From: Cytophagales bacterium
Lineage (GTDB): Bacteria; Bacteroidota; Bacteroidia; Cytophagales; Cyclobacteriaceae
Direction: 5' to 3'
Assembly: GCA_020403045.1 (NCBI GenBank)
Contig: JADBYK010000026.1
Span: 22,927 to 86,926, forward strand
Length of the DNA stretch: 64,000 nt
Shown here: piece after piece, positions 18,020 to 27,367 of the stretch
Layout of the letters: each line of letters begins with the position of its first letter
How positions within the stretch are numbered: position 1 is the first letter of the stretch
Made by a program: the position numbers and the translations under genes
The notes under the pieces: generated by a model
What the model was told of the DNA's origin: nothing
Databases searched by the model: none
What the model saw: the letters and a program-made list of their open reading frames with translations, nothing else

Positions 18020-20118
18020 GAGATAGTCGAGATATTGATACTTTGCGCGTGTTGATTTTCTCTTCTACAATTTCATTTTCACTTGCATCGCTTTACCTTC
18101 TTTTTAGATTTGGTTTGGAAGAGCTTCATACTCAATATGCTTTTCGAGCGGTTGGTTTCAGTCTTTTAGCAATTAATCTACCATACTTATTGCATAGACT
18201 GCTAGTTTTGAAGGGGGTACTTTTTCTAAGTCAATCAGTAATTTCTCTTTTTTTACTGTTGTTTACTTTTACGGCTGGATTTTATTTAAGGGAATGGTTT
18301 AATCCACACTTGAGTATTGTTATAGTTTCATTTGGTTATCTATTTTATGTCATAAATCTTTTGAGTCTGTTTCAGTCGGATTCCTTATCAAGAATCTTAC
18401 TGATATTGTTTTTTTCAGTGATTCTTTCCTTTTGGATAGCTGCAGTCTTTTGGGGATACGGTATATATTCACCAATGTTTTTTGAAAGTTTTGCTATCAT
18501 GCTGCCTCATATTGACTCATTATTTCATATAACTATTTCCAAGATGATAAGTACATATTCCATGCCTTCAACGGGCCTAAACGGTGTATGCTTACTTCCT
18601 TATCATTTTGGTAGTCATTTTTACTTTTCAGCAGTTGCTAGTATTCTTCAAGTCGACCTGCTATTATTCTATCCTCTTGTTTTTCCGATTTACATATTGC
18701 CGTTCCTGGTATCGCAATTTCTGGTAGTAATTATTAAAGTCACGAGAAGCTTTTTCTATACTTTAAAGCCGATTACTTCCAGTTGGTTTTTTTGGGGAGT
18801 TATCACAATCGGTTTCGTTGGGTTTATTGATATAGATTTTTTGAATACTAACAAGGCTGCTCCTTATAACATTTTTATTAGCGAGTCGTATAGTGTTTCA
18901 ATAGTTATTACACTCATCTTTGTAGGGTTCATAATAGAAACAATTGATAATGATTTTAAATATGGACTCGCTTTTGCCATCTTGATTCCGATTTTTTTCT
19001 TTTTAATAGGAGTTTCTAAAATTTCCACTTTGTACTTAGTTGCCGGATGTTTTTACTATGCTATTATTAGATTAAAGTTGCTGAAGAATCGATTTGTGTT
19101 GATCGCATCCTTACTAGGGATAGTAGTTAGTGTATTCACTTTATATTTAACCATTGACTTTGATTTGAAGGGATCAACCCAAATTGATTTTCTGAATTAT
19201 TATCAAGAGTTTATTGGATGGAGATTTTTTTTGTTTTTTGTTTCTAATTACAGTTGGTTCATAATCACATGTGTAGTCATTTATTTTCTAGGCAAAAATA
19301 GGATCAGCAAAATGAGCCATCAGTCTAGATTGTTTCGTTGTTTGGAGATGCTAGTTTGCGCAGTAGTATTGGGATGTTTACCCGGATTATTTTTGAAAAT
19401 CAGTGGAGGCTCAGCGGGATATTTTATTGACTTTCAAAATTTCGCAAGCTTGGTCTTGCTCATTATTGTTTTATCAGTTGGGTACGATTATTTTAAACCC
19501 ACTAAGGAGTTGTTTAAATTCCTTTCTGTTATGATACTAATGATCATCCTATTCCTTTCTGCTATGAATATGAGATTTCAAATGTTAGAGATGCAAAAGA
19601 AATACTTGTCAATAAGAGCAAGTATAAATTCAGGTACAGATTTTTTGGGGCTAGGAAAAAGCGAGATACTGAAGGGCTCTTTTCCAGAAGGGATTACGCA
19701 CCAATCACTCGAGTCAATAATCTATCAGCCTGCTAAGGCACTGAAGTCTAATTTGAATTACAAGTTTTTTCGCGGATTAGTTGAACTCGGTAGATTGAAC
19801 TCAAATTCAGATTCTAAGCCCGTGCTCTATATTGAAAATAAGAACGGTTTGCATACGGATTTTCCATGTTCAGTGGTTCCTTTCGCTGTTACTGCAACAA
19901 CAGGGCTTGCTGTCGTTAATGGCATGCCTTATGATTATTGCCCGGCACATGATTACGGTTATGAACAAAATGACATGGAAGACAGAAGGAGAATTGGCGG
20001 TACTTATTCTAGTCGAGAGTTATGCGCTTCTATCCAGCATTCAATTGCCAATGGTGTTATAGTTTTAGACTACAAAGATCATACATTTACAATTAAGCAT
20101 TTAATCAGGTGCTTTTAG
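18016..20118 (+). CDS. Large polytopic membrane protein of the polysaccharide locus, function unknown
   Basis: A 700-aa protein with about 12-14 hydrophobic segments covering roughly residues 10-520, and a C-terminal soluble part of about 170 residues rich in Cys and His (for example PYDYCPAHDYG and SRELCAS). I do not recognise the family. Its position between a NulO transferase-like gene and a Wzy-like gene suggests a role in glycan assembly or export, perhaps a membrane-bound glycosyltransferase or an atypical polymerase. The region is AT-rich compared with the housekeeping genes downstream, as is common for laterally acquired glycan genes. Confidence 0.7.
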   Translation: MRDSRDIDTLRVLIFSSTISFSLASLYLLFRFGLEELHTQYAFRAVGFSLLAINLPYLLHRLLVLKGVLFLSQSVISLFLLLFTFTAGFYLREWFNPHLSIVIVSFGYLFYVINLLSLFQSDSLSRILLILFFSVILSFWIAAVFWGYGIYSPMFFESFAIMLPHIDSLFHITISKMISTYSMPSTGLNGVCLLPYHFGSHFYFSAVASILQVDLLLFYPLVFPIYILPFLVSQFLVVIIKVTRSFFYTLKPITSSWFFWGVITIGFVGFIDIDFLNTNKAAPYNIFISESYSVSIVITLIFVGFIIETIDNDFKYGLAFAILIPIFFFLIGVSKISTLYLVAGCFYYAIIRLKLLKNRFVLIASLLGIVVSVFTLYLTIDFDLKGSTQIDFLNYYQEFIGWRFFLFFVSNYSWFIITCVVIYFLGKNRISKMSHQSRLFRCLEMLVCAVVLGCLPGLFLKISGGSAGYFIDFQNFASLVLLIIVLSVGYDYFKPTKELFKFLSVMILMIILFLSAMNMRFQMLEMQKKYLSIRASINSGTDFLGLGKSEILKGSFPEGITHQSLESIIYQPAKALKSNLNYKFFRGLVELGRLNSNSDSKPVLYIENKNGLHTDFPCSVVPFAVTATTGLAVVNGMPYDYCPAHDYGYEQNDMEDRRRIGGTYSSRELCASIQHSIANGVIVLDYKDHTFTIKHLIRCF

Positions 20119-20132
20119 TACCTAACTTATCA

Positions 20133-21287
20133 ATGAAAATTAATGGGTTTTTAGTATTTCTTATTGGATTTTTACTAGTTGTGCTTTTGACAAATTTATA
20201 CTACCCATTGCGCTACATTAAATATTTGATGCCATTAGCAGCAATGCCAATTTATTTTAGTTATAGTCGCATCAAACTCAGTTCACCGTCATCTAAGTAC
20301 TATTTCAGCATCTTGATTTTCTACGTTATAATTTTCCTCTTTTTAGGAACTAATGACTATTTATTTTCGAGTCTTTCAAGTAGATATATACCTAATGTGG
20401 TATTTGTTTTATCGCCATTGCTGTTTTTAATTTTTATTCAACCATTGTTCAAGTATGAATTGATCAAAATATATGTGTTGGTAATTTTCTATTTTAACAC
20501 ATTAATATTCATTCTAACAGAAGGGCGAGATTTCGTAAGCCTATTTTCAGGATCTATAAGCTTCTCTAATGCTTTATTGGCTTCTGAATTTCCAACAGAG
20601 AGTAATTTGGCATATGTGTTTGGCATCCTCTTGCTTTTCTTCATCTTAGAAAGGTATCCTTTTGGATATAAACTGGCGGCTTCAATACTTTTGATTCTTT
20701 GTTTCAAACGCGTTGTAATGGGTGCATTTGCAATAAGTTTTGGCATGTACTGGCTAAGCGATCTTTTAAAATTCAACCCAAGAAAATATAGATTTTTTTT
20801 GGCTACAGTGGGCGTTTTGATAAACCTCTTGTTTGTTAGCTTTACAAGCTTAATTGTAAAAGGAGAATATGATAATTATATCTATGATAAAACAGGTGTT
20901 TCAACTGATCGTTTATTAATGGGTAGAAAATCTTTATATACGATTGCTTTTGATCAGGTGGGAGATGACGGTTGGATAGGTAAAGGTATCGGGAAAGTAG
21001 ATGATGCGATTTATTCCGTTTACAATCTTCCAATTAACCTGCATTCTGAAATTTTACGAAATTATCTGGAATTTGGAATAATTATCTTTACACTGTGGCT
21101 GTTTGTTATTTTTTACCAGAATACATTCAGTATAAAATCATTTTCTCTTTTTGTTTATTTAAATGTTCTTTTGCTTACCGACAATGTTTTTATCTATTTC
21201 GATATAATGTTCTATTTTTATTTCATAATATTAATATTTCTGCATCAACAGGAAAAGCAAATAGAAGCTCAACAAAGTGAAAGCTAA
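20133..21287 (+). CDS. Wzy-like O-antigen/capsule polymerase
   Basis: A polytopic membrane protein of 384 aa with about 10-11 helices. The segment GKGIGKVDDAIYSV followed by LPINLHSEILRNYLEFG is the usual signature of the large periplasmic loop of Wzy/EPS polymerases. It would join flipped repeat units in the periplasm. I chose the ATG at 20133; a GTG at 20109 would overlap the upstream gene. Wzy proteins are poorly conserved, so the call rests on topology, this motif and context. Confidence 0.72.
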   Translation: MKINGFLVFLIGFLLVVLLTNLYYPLRYIKYLMPLAAMPIYFSYSRIKLSSPSSKYYFSILIFYVIIFLFLGTNDYLFSSLSSRYIPNVVFVLSPLLFLIFIQPLFKYELIKIYVLVIFYFNTLIFILTEGRDFVSLFSGSISFSNALLASEFPTESNLAYVFGILLLFFILERYPFGYKLAASILLILCFKRVVMGAFAISFGMYWLSDLLKFNPRKYRFFLATVGVLINLLFVSFTSLIVKGEYDNYIYDKTGVSTDRLLMGRKSLYTIAFDQVGDDGWIGKGIGKVDDAIYSVYNLPINLHSEILRNYLEFGIIIFTLWLFVIFYQNTFSIKSFSLFVYLNVLLLTDNVFIYFDIMFYFYFIILIFLHQQEKQIEAQQSES

Positions 21288-21365
21288 TTATTTTATTTCT
21301 TCCTTTGTTAAGCTCACTCCGAAAAACAATAGCTTTTTCTACAATTTGGTTATACTGGTCGAAAA

Positions 21366-22553
21366 ATGAGGATATTATTAGTTCATAATCGATACAAACA
21401 ATATGGCGGAGAAGATGCCGTTGTAGAAGCCGAAAGAGCGCTTCTTGCCAATAATGGCCATTTGGTTGAGCTCTTGATTTTTGACAATGATCGACTCTCA
21501 GGATTATTTAGCAAAATTGGAATCGGACTCCAATTAATTTATAACCGCAAATCATATCGAAAGCTTGAGAATAAAATAAAGGAGTTCAAACCTGAGATTA
21601 TCCATATCCATAATATCTTTTACATGGCTTCGCCATCAGTACTCTATGCGGCTAGTAAATATAGAATACCTACAGTAGTCTCACTTCATAACTATCGGTT
21701 GATTTGTTCTGGTGCTCTCTTAATGAGAGACTCAAAGCCTTGCACATTGTGCATTCAAGAGAAATTCCCGATTTATGGTGTTAAGTATAGTTGTCATCGC
21801 AATTCTAAGTTAGAGACAGCTCAACTTACTTTTGTTACAGGGATACATAAACTTATCAACACCTGGAATCTTAAAGTATCCAGATATATTGCATTAACTG
21901 AATTTGCAAGGAGCCAATTTATAGATTCTTCGTTAGGAATTTTGCCTGAGAAAATTGTTGTCAAGCCCAGTAGTGTTACTGATTGTGGGTTTAGCTCCGT
22001 AAGAGAACGTGAAAATTATTTTTTGTTCGTTGGTAGACTATCTGAAGAGAAAGGGGTTAACGTATTGTTAAAGACCTTTCAAGATAGAAAAATTCGTTTA
22101 GAAATTATTGGTGATGGATTGCTTAGGTCGCAAGTAACCTCTGCCTCAGCAGCTCATAATAATATTCATTATTGGGGATATAAGGACAAACCATTTATCA
22201 TTTCTAGAATAAAGAAGTGCATAGCCCTAATAGTACCGTCAATTTGGTACGAGGGCTTGCCTATAACCATTTTGGAGGCCTATTCAACGGGTACTCCAGT
22301 AATTGTTTCAGATTTGGAAAACTTGAACGAAATAGTAACTCATGGATACAATGGCATTCATTTTAGCGCAAATGACCCTGCTGACCTGCTTAGGTGCATA
22401 GAAGAATTCGATTTAAATAGCCGCTATTATGCCGATTTATATTCAAATGCAAGAGAAACATACTTGAGCAAATTTACTCCGGAAATAAATCATCAAAATT
22501 TGCTGAACCTGTACCTTCCATTATTAAATAACGGGAGCACTCTTCAAACATGA
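21366..22553 (+). CDS. GT4 family glycosyltransferase
   Basis: A retaining GT-B glycosyltransferase of 395 aa. The N-terminal domain has ILLVHNRYKQYGGED and PEIIHIHNIFY. The C-terminal domain has FVGRLSEEKG and the donor-binding EX7E motif in the YEGLPITILEAYSTGTPV region. A Cys-containing insert (CTLCIQEKF, about residues 124-150) is typical of a subgroup of GT4 enzymes in polysaccharide loci. It adds a sugar on the cytosolic face. Its stop overlaps the next start (ATGA). The sugar donor is not predictable. Confidence 0.9.
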   Translation: MRILLVHNRYKQYGGEDAVVEAERALLANNGHLVELLIFDNDRLSGLFSKIGIGLQLIYNRKSYRKLENKIKEFKPEIIHIHNIFYMASPSVLYAASKYRIPTVVSLHNYRLICSGALLMRDSKPCTLCIQEKFPIYGVKYSCHRNSKLETAQLTFVTGIHKLINTWNLKVSRYIALTEFARSQFIDSSLGILPEKIVVKPSSVTDCGFSSVRERENYFLFVGRLSEEKGVNVLLKTFQDRKIRLEIIGDGLLRSQVTSASAAHNNIHYWGYKDKPFIISRIKKCIALIVPSIWYEGLPITILEAYSTGTPVIVSDLENLNEIVTHGYNGIHFSANDPADLLRCIEEFDLNSRYYADLYSNARETYLSKFTPEINHQNLLNLYLPLLNNGSTLQT

Positions 22554-23779
22554 ATACATCCATTTACGACAAACTTAAAAAATTGATTATGGTTTTGCTT
22601 ATGGCATCTTTGCCATTTCATATCCATGTTTCAAGTATACTTATCATACTAGGAGTACTGCTAACTATATTTAAGATTCTAACAAAGAACGAGTGGCAAA
22701 AATTAGAGTTAAGTCAGCTATCAATCAGTTTGCTCTTTTTCTTGTTCGTTGAGCTAATTGGATTAGTGTATACGAGTAAAGAGAATATAGGGGTAGGTTT
22801 GTTTAACATTGAGAAACATTTGAGTTTTATTTTTTTACCGATTCTGTTTGTGGATTTTAACATCGATGAGAAACTAAGGCGTTTACTCTTGCTGGTTTTT
22901 GTTATTAGCTGTTTTTTTGCTATGCTATTTTGTGTTGTTATAAATATTCGTTTGAGTTTAGTCGAGGGCAAATACTTTCACGAATATTATTTTTCGCATG
23001 ATAGATTTTCACAACCAATTGAGATGCAAGCTGTTTACTTTGGATTGTACTTGAGTTGGGCTGTTTTAATTTTGGGCAGTCTCTATTTAGAAAAACCTAT
23101 TAAGAAAAGCAATATCTTTTTTGTAAGCTTTTTTGTTTTAATTTTTATACTAGGGCTAGTTGCAACGGGTGCTAGGACAGTTTTAGGAGCTTTGACGATT
23201 ACGGTTTTCGCAAACCTTTTAATTTATGCGATTAACATAAAGTCGTATAAAACTTTATTAGTTGCTATTGCCTTCCCTTTAGTTGTTGCGGTTTTAGTTT
23301 CTTTGAATCCAGTATCAAGAACACGGTTTTTAGATGTGTTGAATAAAAACGCTGAGAAATCAAGCTACGATAGCTATTTTGCAAGAACCTATATTTGGAG
23401 GCCAGGGTTGGAAGCTGTAAAAGAGAACTTTTGGTTTGGCGTTGGGACGGGCGATGGGCAGACCGAATTGGATAAAAAATTTATAAAGTACAACTACTCA
23501 GCGGGGATTGGGCTGTTTAATATGCACAATCAATATCTTCAATTGATGTTAGATTTAGGATTAGTCGGTCTTTTCGCTTTCATAGCAATATTTTTTATAC
23601 ACCTCCGGAATGCTTATTTTAAAATGGATTTTCTTTACTTATCGTTTTTATCTTTGTTTATGATTAGTTGTCTAACAGAATCAATGCTTAATAGGAACAA
23701 AGGTGTTTTATTCTTTGTATTGTTCGGTATAGTGCTTTTCAAATCCCACTCTACTTCTAAATCACCTCGAGGTAACTAG
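22550..23779 (+). CDS. O-antigen ligase/polymerase family membrane protein (Wzy_C)
   Basis: A 409-aa polytopic membrane protein with the Wzy_C/O-antigen ligase loop: FGVGTGDGQTELD followed by FNMHNQYLQLMLDLG. About 11-12 helices are visible. It may act as the ligase that moves finished glycan to a lipid or protein acceptor, or as a second polymerase. It overlaps the GT4 gene by four bases. It is similar in layout to the protein encoded at 24742, with which it shares the SKENIGVGL/STDFKLGLR-type early region and the HNQ motif. Confidence 0.85.
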   Translation: MNTSIYDKLKKLIMVLLMASLPFHIHVSSILIILGVLLTIFKILTKNEWQKLELSQLSISLLFFLFVELIGLVYTSKENIGVGLFNIEKHLSFIFLPILFVDFNIDEKLRRLLLLVFVISCFFAMLFCVVINIRLSLVEGKYFHEYYFSHDRFSQPIEMQAVYFGLYLSWAVLILGSLYLEKPIKKSNIFFVSFFVLIFILGLVATGARTVLGALTITVFANLLIYAINIKSYKTLLVAIAFPLVVAVLVSLNPVSRTRFLDVLNKNAEKSSYDSYFARTYIWRPGLEAVKENFWFGVGTGDGQTELDKKFIKYNYSAGIGLFNMHNQYLQLMLDLGLVGLFAFIAIFFIHLRNAYFKMDFLYLSFLSLFMISCLTESMLNRNKGVLFFVLFGIVLFKSHSTSKSPRGN

Positions 23780-23816
23780 ACCCTATACTTTTTATACATC
23801 ATTAGATACTCAATTA

Positions 23817-24584
23817 ATGAAAAATAAGGTCAATATACTTTCAGTTAATATATCGACCTTAAACCTCGATAGCACAGTAAGCTTGTTTGAAAGCTGGATT
23901 AGCAATGGTGAAAAAAGGCGCATATGTGTTACACCAGTCAATTGTGTTTTATGGGCACACAGAAATAAGCAGCTAAAGGATTTGTATAATTCTGCAGACA
24001 TGTGTCTTCCAGATGGAGTACCATTAATCTGGGCTTCTAAACTGCTTGGGGCTCCTATTGATGGAAGAGTTACAGGATTGGATTTGCTTCCAAAATTTAG
24101 TTCTATAGCGGCAAATAAAGCATATCGATTTTTCTTCCTTGGTGCAAAAGATGGCGTTGCCGAGAAGCTTTCTAGTCATCTTTTGTCGATATACCCAAAC
24201 CTGGTTATTGCGGGCTATTATTCACCGCCATTTGCGGAGCGATTTTCAGACGAGGAAAATAACAAAATGATTACGATGATTAATGTTGCGAAGCCCCACA
24301 TTCTATGGGTCAGTCTAACAGCGCCTAAACAAGATTTTTGGATTTTTGATCATTTTCAAAAAATAGATGCGAACATCATGATTGGCGTTGGTGGTGCATT
24401 TGAAGTTACCGCAGGATTAATTCCAAGAGCGCCCTTGTGGATGCAGAGAAATGGCCTTGAGTGGTTGTTTAGATTCTTCCAAGAACCAAGAAGGCTGTTT
24501 AAACGGTACATTATACAAGCGCCTCTATTTATACCACTTATCTTTTTGCAGAAGCTTCGGTCTTTGATTTGTAAGATTGAGTGA
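23817..24584 (+). CDS. WecG/TagA/CpsF family glycosyltransferase
   Basis: A GT26 enzyme of 255 aa that usually adds N-acetylmannosamine or a related sugar to a polyprenyl-diphospho-GlcNAc acceptor. Key motifs: VTPVNCVLWAHRN, the active-site Asp region SADMCLPDGVPL, GRVTGLDLLP, FFLGAKDGVAEKL, and the C-terminal GLEWLFRFFQEPRRLFKRY. It probably carries out the second sugar addition after the initiating transferase. The long gaps to its neighbours (37 and 157 bp) set it slightly apart from the overlapping genes upstream. Confidence 0.92.
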   Translation: MKNKVNILSVNISTLNLDSTVSLFESWISNGEKRRICVTPVNCVLWAHRNKQLKDLYNSADMCLPDGVPLIWASKLLGAPIDGRVTGLDLLPKFSSIAANKAYRFFFLGAKDGVAEKLSSHLLSIYPNLVIAGYYSPPFAERFSDEENNKMITMINVAKPHILWVSLTAPKQDFWIFDHFQKIDANIMIGVGGAFEVTAGLIPRAPLWMQRNGLEWLFRFFQEPRRLFKRYIIQAPLFIPLIFLQKLRSLICKIE

Positions 24585-24660
24585 GAAGTCTTTATAGAAC
24601 TTACACAGATATCAGGCATGATTACAGTAATTGTTCACTGATAAAGTTTAATTTACAAAC

Positions 24661-24689
24661 CAGATTAGAAATCTGCTATAATTTTTATT
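24661..24689 (+). terminator. Weak terminator-like hairpin after the WecG/TagA gene
   Basis: A 6-bp stem (CAGATT / AATCTG) with an AGA loop at 24661-24675 is followed by an A/T-rich tail with a T5 run. It is short, so termination may be partial. It lies in the 157-bp gap between the WecG-like gene and the next ligase-like gene. Confidence 0.3.
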
Positions 24690-24741
24690 TATAATTAAAA
24701 CGCCTTAACTTGCCTTGCAGTATGGGCTTTCTTGTCACATA

Positions 24742-25941
24742 ATGATGGAAAGAATACTATTTTACTTATTTTGCTCTTTCTGCTTTGCTCTTCCTCTTTC
24801 GCAGCTTGTAAATTCAAGGCTGCTATTTATGATTGTCGTCTTAAGTCTGTTGCTACTTGGGCAGAAGGTTTCTATAAAGGTTCTACTAAATCAATCTTGG
24901 GATTTGCTCCTATTTTTTCTAATCCTAACAATTGGACTTATCTACTCAACCGATTTTAAATTGGGCCTAAGGCAATTGGAGACAAGTTTGAGTTTTATTG
25001 GCGTGCCAGTGGTTGTTTACGGACTCGGTGGATTTTCAAAGGAGCGAATGAACAGTGCATTTTATGCATTTGCTTTAGGTGCTCTTGTGGCGGGATTGAT
25101 TTGTATCATCAATGCAGCTGTTTCCTTCACAAAAACGGGCGACTACCAGGTTTTCTTTTACAATCAATTTACGCAGCCAGTCGATTCGCACCCGACCTAC
25201 TTTGCATACTATTTGATATTTATCATAACTTTTGGGCTTTATTTTTTATACTATGATTTGCCGAAGCAGTTTTTCGGATCAGCTGTGGCGGCATTGTTGT
25301 TCTTTTTTGTATTATTGTTACTGACTGGAGGGCAAACTGCCTTTATCAGTCTTTTGCTGACATTTGCCTTTTTCATATCCAAGTATTCACTTGAGGAGAA
25401 AACAAGACGAGAATCGTTGGTAGTGACACTCATAGCAACTATGTTAGTTAGTATGGTAGTCGTTACTATATTTTTTAGGAACAACGAGCAGTTTTTCTCG
25501 ACTGGCAGTCAAAATGATTATTGGGAACGAATGGCTCTTTGGAAATCTGCCATTGCGGCAAACACAAGTCCACTTTTTGGAGTTGGCACCGGAGATTACA
25601 ATCTGGTGCTGAATGAGTACTACCGGGGACATCAAATGAATCACTTTGCTGAAGAGAATTTTAACTCACATAACCAACTCATTCAGATGTATTTTTCGAA
25701 TGGTTTAGTCGGCCTGTTTAGTCTCCTGCTAGTTCTGGGAAGACCTTTGTATGTTTCAGTAACGCAGCGCAATCTATTGGGAATCTTGTTATACTTTCCA
25801 TTTTTAATGTACGGAGTAAACGAGGTGTTCTTGGGTCGCTACCAGGGGGTGGTTTTTCTGGCGTTGGTACACCAGATTCTTGTTTCACAACATCCGGACA
25901 CATCGGCTGCTATAGAACCATTGAAAGTTAATAAATTGTGA
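24742..25941 (+). CDS. O-antigen ligase family membrane protein (Wzy_C), second copy
   Basis: A polytopic membrane protein of 399 aa from the ATG at 24742 (the frame extends to a TTG at 24715, but the hydrophobic N-terminus starts right after the MM pair). The ligase/polymerase loop is clear: FGVGTGDYNLVLNEY, then NSHNQLIQMYFSNGLVGL. It resembles the protein at 22550. With the Wzy-like protein at 20133 this makes at least three polymerase/ligase candidates in one locus, so one may be WaaL-like and another may act on a separate glycan. Confidence 0.85.
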   Translation: MMERILFYLFCSFCFALPLSQLVNSRLLFMIVVLSLLLLGQKVSIKVLLNQSWDLLLFFLILTIGLIYSTDFKLGLRQLETSLSFIGVPVVVYGLGGFSKERMNSAFYAFALGALVAGLICIINAAVSFTKTGDYQVFFYNQFTQPVDSHPTYFAYYLIFIITFGLYFLYYDLPKQFFGSAVAALLFFFVLLLLTGGQTAFISLLLTFAFFISKYSLEEKTRRESLVVTLIATMLVSMVVVTIFFRNNEQFFSTGSQNDYWERMALWKSAIAANTSPLFGVGTGDYNLVLNEYYRGHQMNHFAEENFNSHNQLIQMYFSNGLVGLFSLLLVLGRPLYVSVTQRNLLGILLYFPFLMYGVNEVFLGRYQGVVFLALVHQILVSQHPDTSAAIEPLKVNKL

Positions 25942-25972
25942 TTTTTCGGGTGATCTTTAAACCGAGTACTCA

Positions 25973-27304
25973 ATGCCTGGTTTGGTAAGGGTCTTATTAT
26001 TTTTTGTGGATTTGTTTTTTTTGAATCTGGCTATTCAGGTGTCGTACCTAACACGATTTTCGGGAGCTGATGAAGCCAATCGTGTGTACTTGCTTATTTA
26101 TTCCAGCCTGGCATGGTTGTTTTTGGTGTTGGTTTCTAACCCCTACGGAATCACAAAGAATTGGACACTGCCCAAGATAATCAAAAGTCAGATAGTGTTT
26201 CTTCTTATACACCTGATGGTGGTAACCTCTCTCATTTTGTTCTTCAAAAGAAGTTATGGTTTTTTTCAGATTGGAACTATTTACATAGTGTTTGTACCCA
26301 TTTTCTTTCTTTCTAAACTGGCGATTTTTTACGTGCGAAAATTGAAGACTGAAGAAGTCGCGCGAAATTATCTTTTAATCGGAAGAAATGAACTGGCCTT
26401 TGAGTTGCGGAGGTATTTTTTGGTACACCCTGCGGAACGCTTTCGATTTGTGGGGTATATTGACTTGTCAGACTCTTTTGTCGACCATGTGCAAGACTTC
26501 TGCGCTGCCAACGAGGTGCATCAAATATTCTGTTGTGTCCCTGAAGTTACTGAGCAGGAAATGAGTCGGCTGGTGAATTTTGGACTGGACTCCCTCATAC
26601 AAGTGAAAATTGTGATCGATGCAGGTTCTATTAGCAAGCGTGCTCTGAAGTTGGATGATAACGATCATCAGCCGGCCTTTGAAGTGGCAGTTATTCCGCT
26701 TGATGAAACCCGTAATCAATTAGTCAAACGAATTTTTGATATTGTTTTCTCGGTCGCCTTTAGTCTGTTAGTTCTTTCCTGGCTGATCCCAATCGTTGCG
26801 TTGCTGATCAAGTTAGATTCACGGGGCCCTGTTTTTTTCGTTCAAAAAAGAAATGGTCAAAAGAACACACCTTTTGGCTGTATCAAATTCAGAACAATGG
26901 TAGTCAACCAAGAGTCTGATATAAAACAGGCAACCAAAGATGACAACCGTATCACCCGACTGGGCAAGTTTTTGCGAAAGAGTAGCGTGGATGAGTTCCC
27001 GCAATTTATCAACGTTCTTATTGGTGATATGTCATTGATCGGCCCCCGCCCACATCCAATCAAATTGAATGAGCAGTTTGCAAAACAAATTAATAATATT
27101 ATGGCGCGTCACTATGTAAAACCCGGAATCACAGGGCTCGCCCAATGTATGGGCTATAGGGGAGAGACCAAAGACTTGGCAGACATGGAGAACCGAGTCA
27201 GGCTTGATCGATACTATATTGAAAACTGGTCGTTCTGGCTCGATATTAGAATAATCTTTTTAACTATCGTAAGTTTGCTTCGTGGCAGTGAAAAAGCTTA
27301 CTAA
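25973..27304 (+). CDS. Polyprenyl-phosphate hexose-1-phosphate transferase (WcaJ/PssY-like)
   Basis: An initiating glycosylphosphotransferase of 443 aa. The N-terminal part has four or more membrane helices and a CoA-binding-like Rossmann region; a further helix (about residues 246-272) precedes the catalytic C-terminal domain. The domain shows FVQKRNGQKNTPFGCIKFRTM, SVDEFPQFINV and MSLIGPRPHP, which are the hallmarks of the bacterial sugar transferase family. It loads the first sugar onto undecaprenyl phosphate. Its TAA stop at 27302-27304 lies in the same frame as the next ORF, with only sense codons between them (see findings). Confidence 0.92.
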   Translation: MPGLVRVLLFFVDLFFLNLAIQVSYLTRFSGADEANRVYLLIYSSLAWLFLVLVSNPYGITKNWTLPKIIKSQIVFLLIHLMVVTSLILFFKRSYGFFQIGTIYIVFVPIFFLSKLAIFYVRKLKTEEVARNYLLIGRNELAFELRRYFLVHPAERFRFVGYIDLSDSFVDHVQDFCAANEVHQIFCCVPEVTEQEMSRLVNFGLDSLIQVKIVIDAGSISKRALKLDDNDHQPAFEVAVIPLDETRNQLVKRIFDIVFSVAFSLLVLSWLIPIVALLIKLDSRGPVFFVQKRNGQKNTPFGCIKFRTMVVNQESDIKQATKDDNRITRLGKFLRKSSVDEFPQFINVLIGDMSLIGPRPHPIKLNEQFAKQINNIMARHYVKPGITGLAQCMGYRGETKDLADMENRVRLDRYYIENWSFWLDIRIIFLTIVSLLRGSEKAY

Positions 27305-27367
27305 CCAAACATCAACACCATCATACGCCTGTTTTTATATACAGCCATCTCCTTCTTAATCTCCTTT

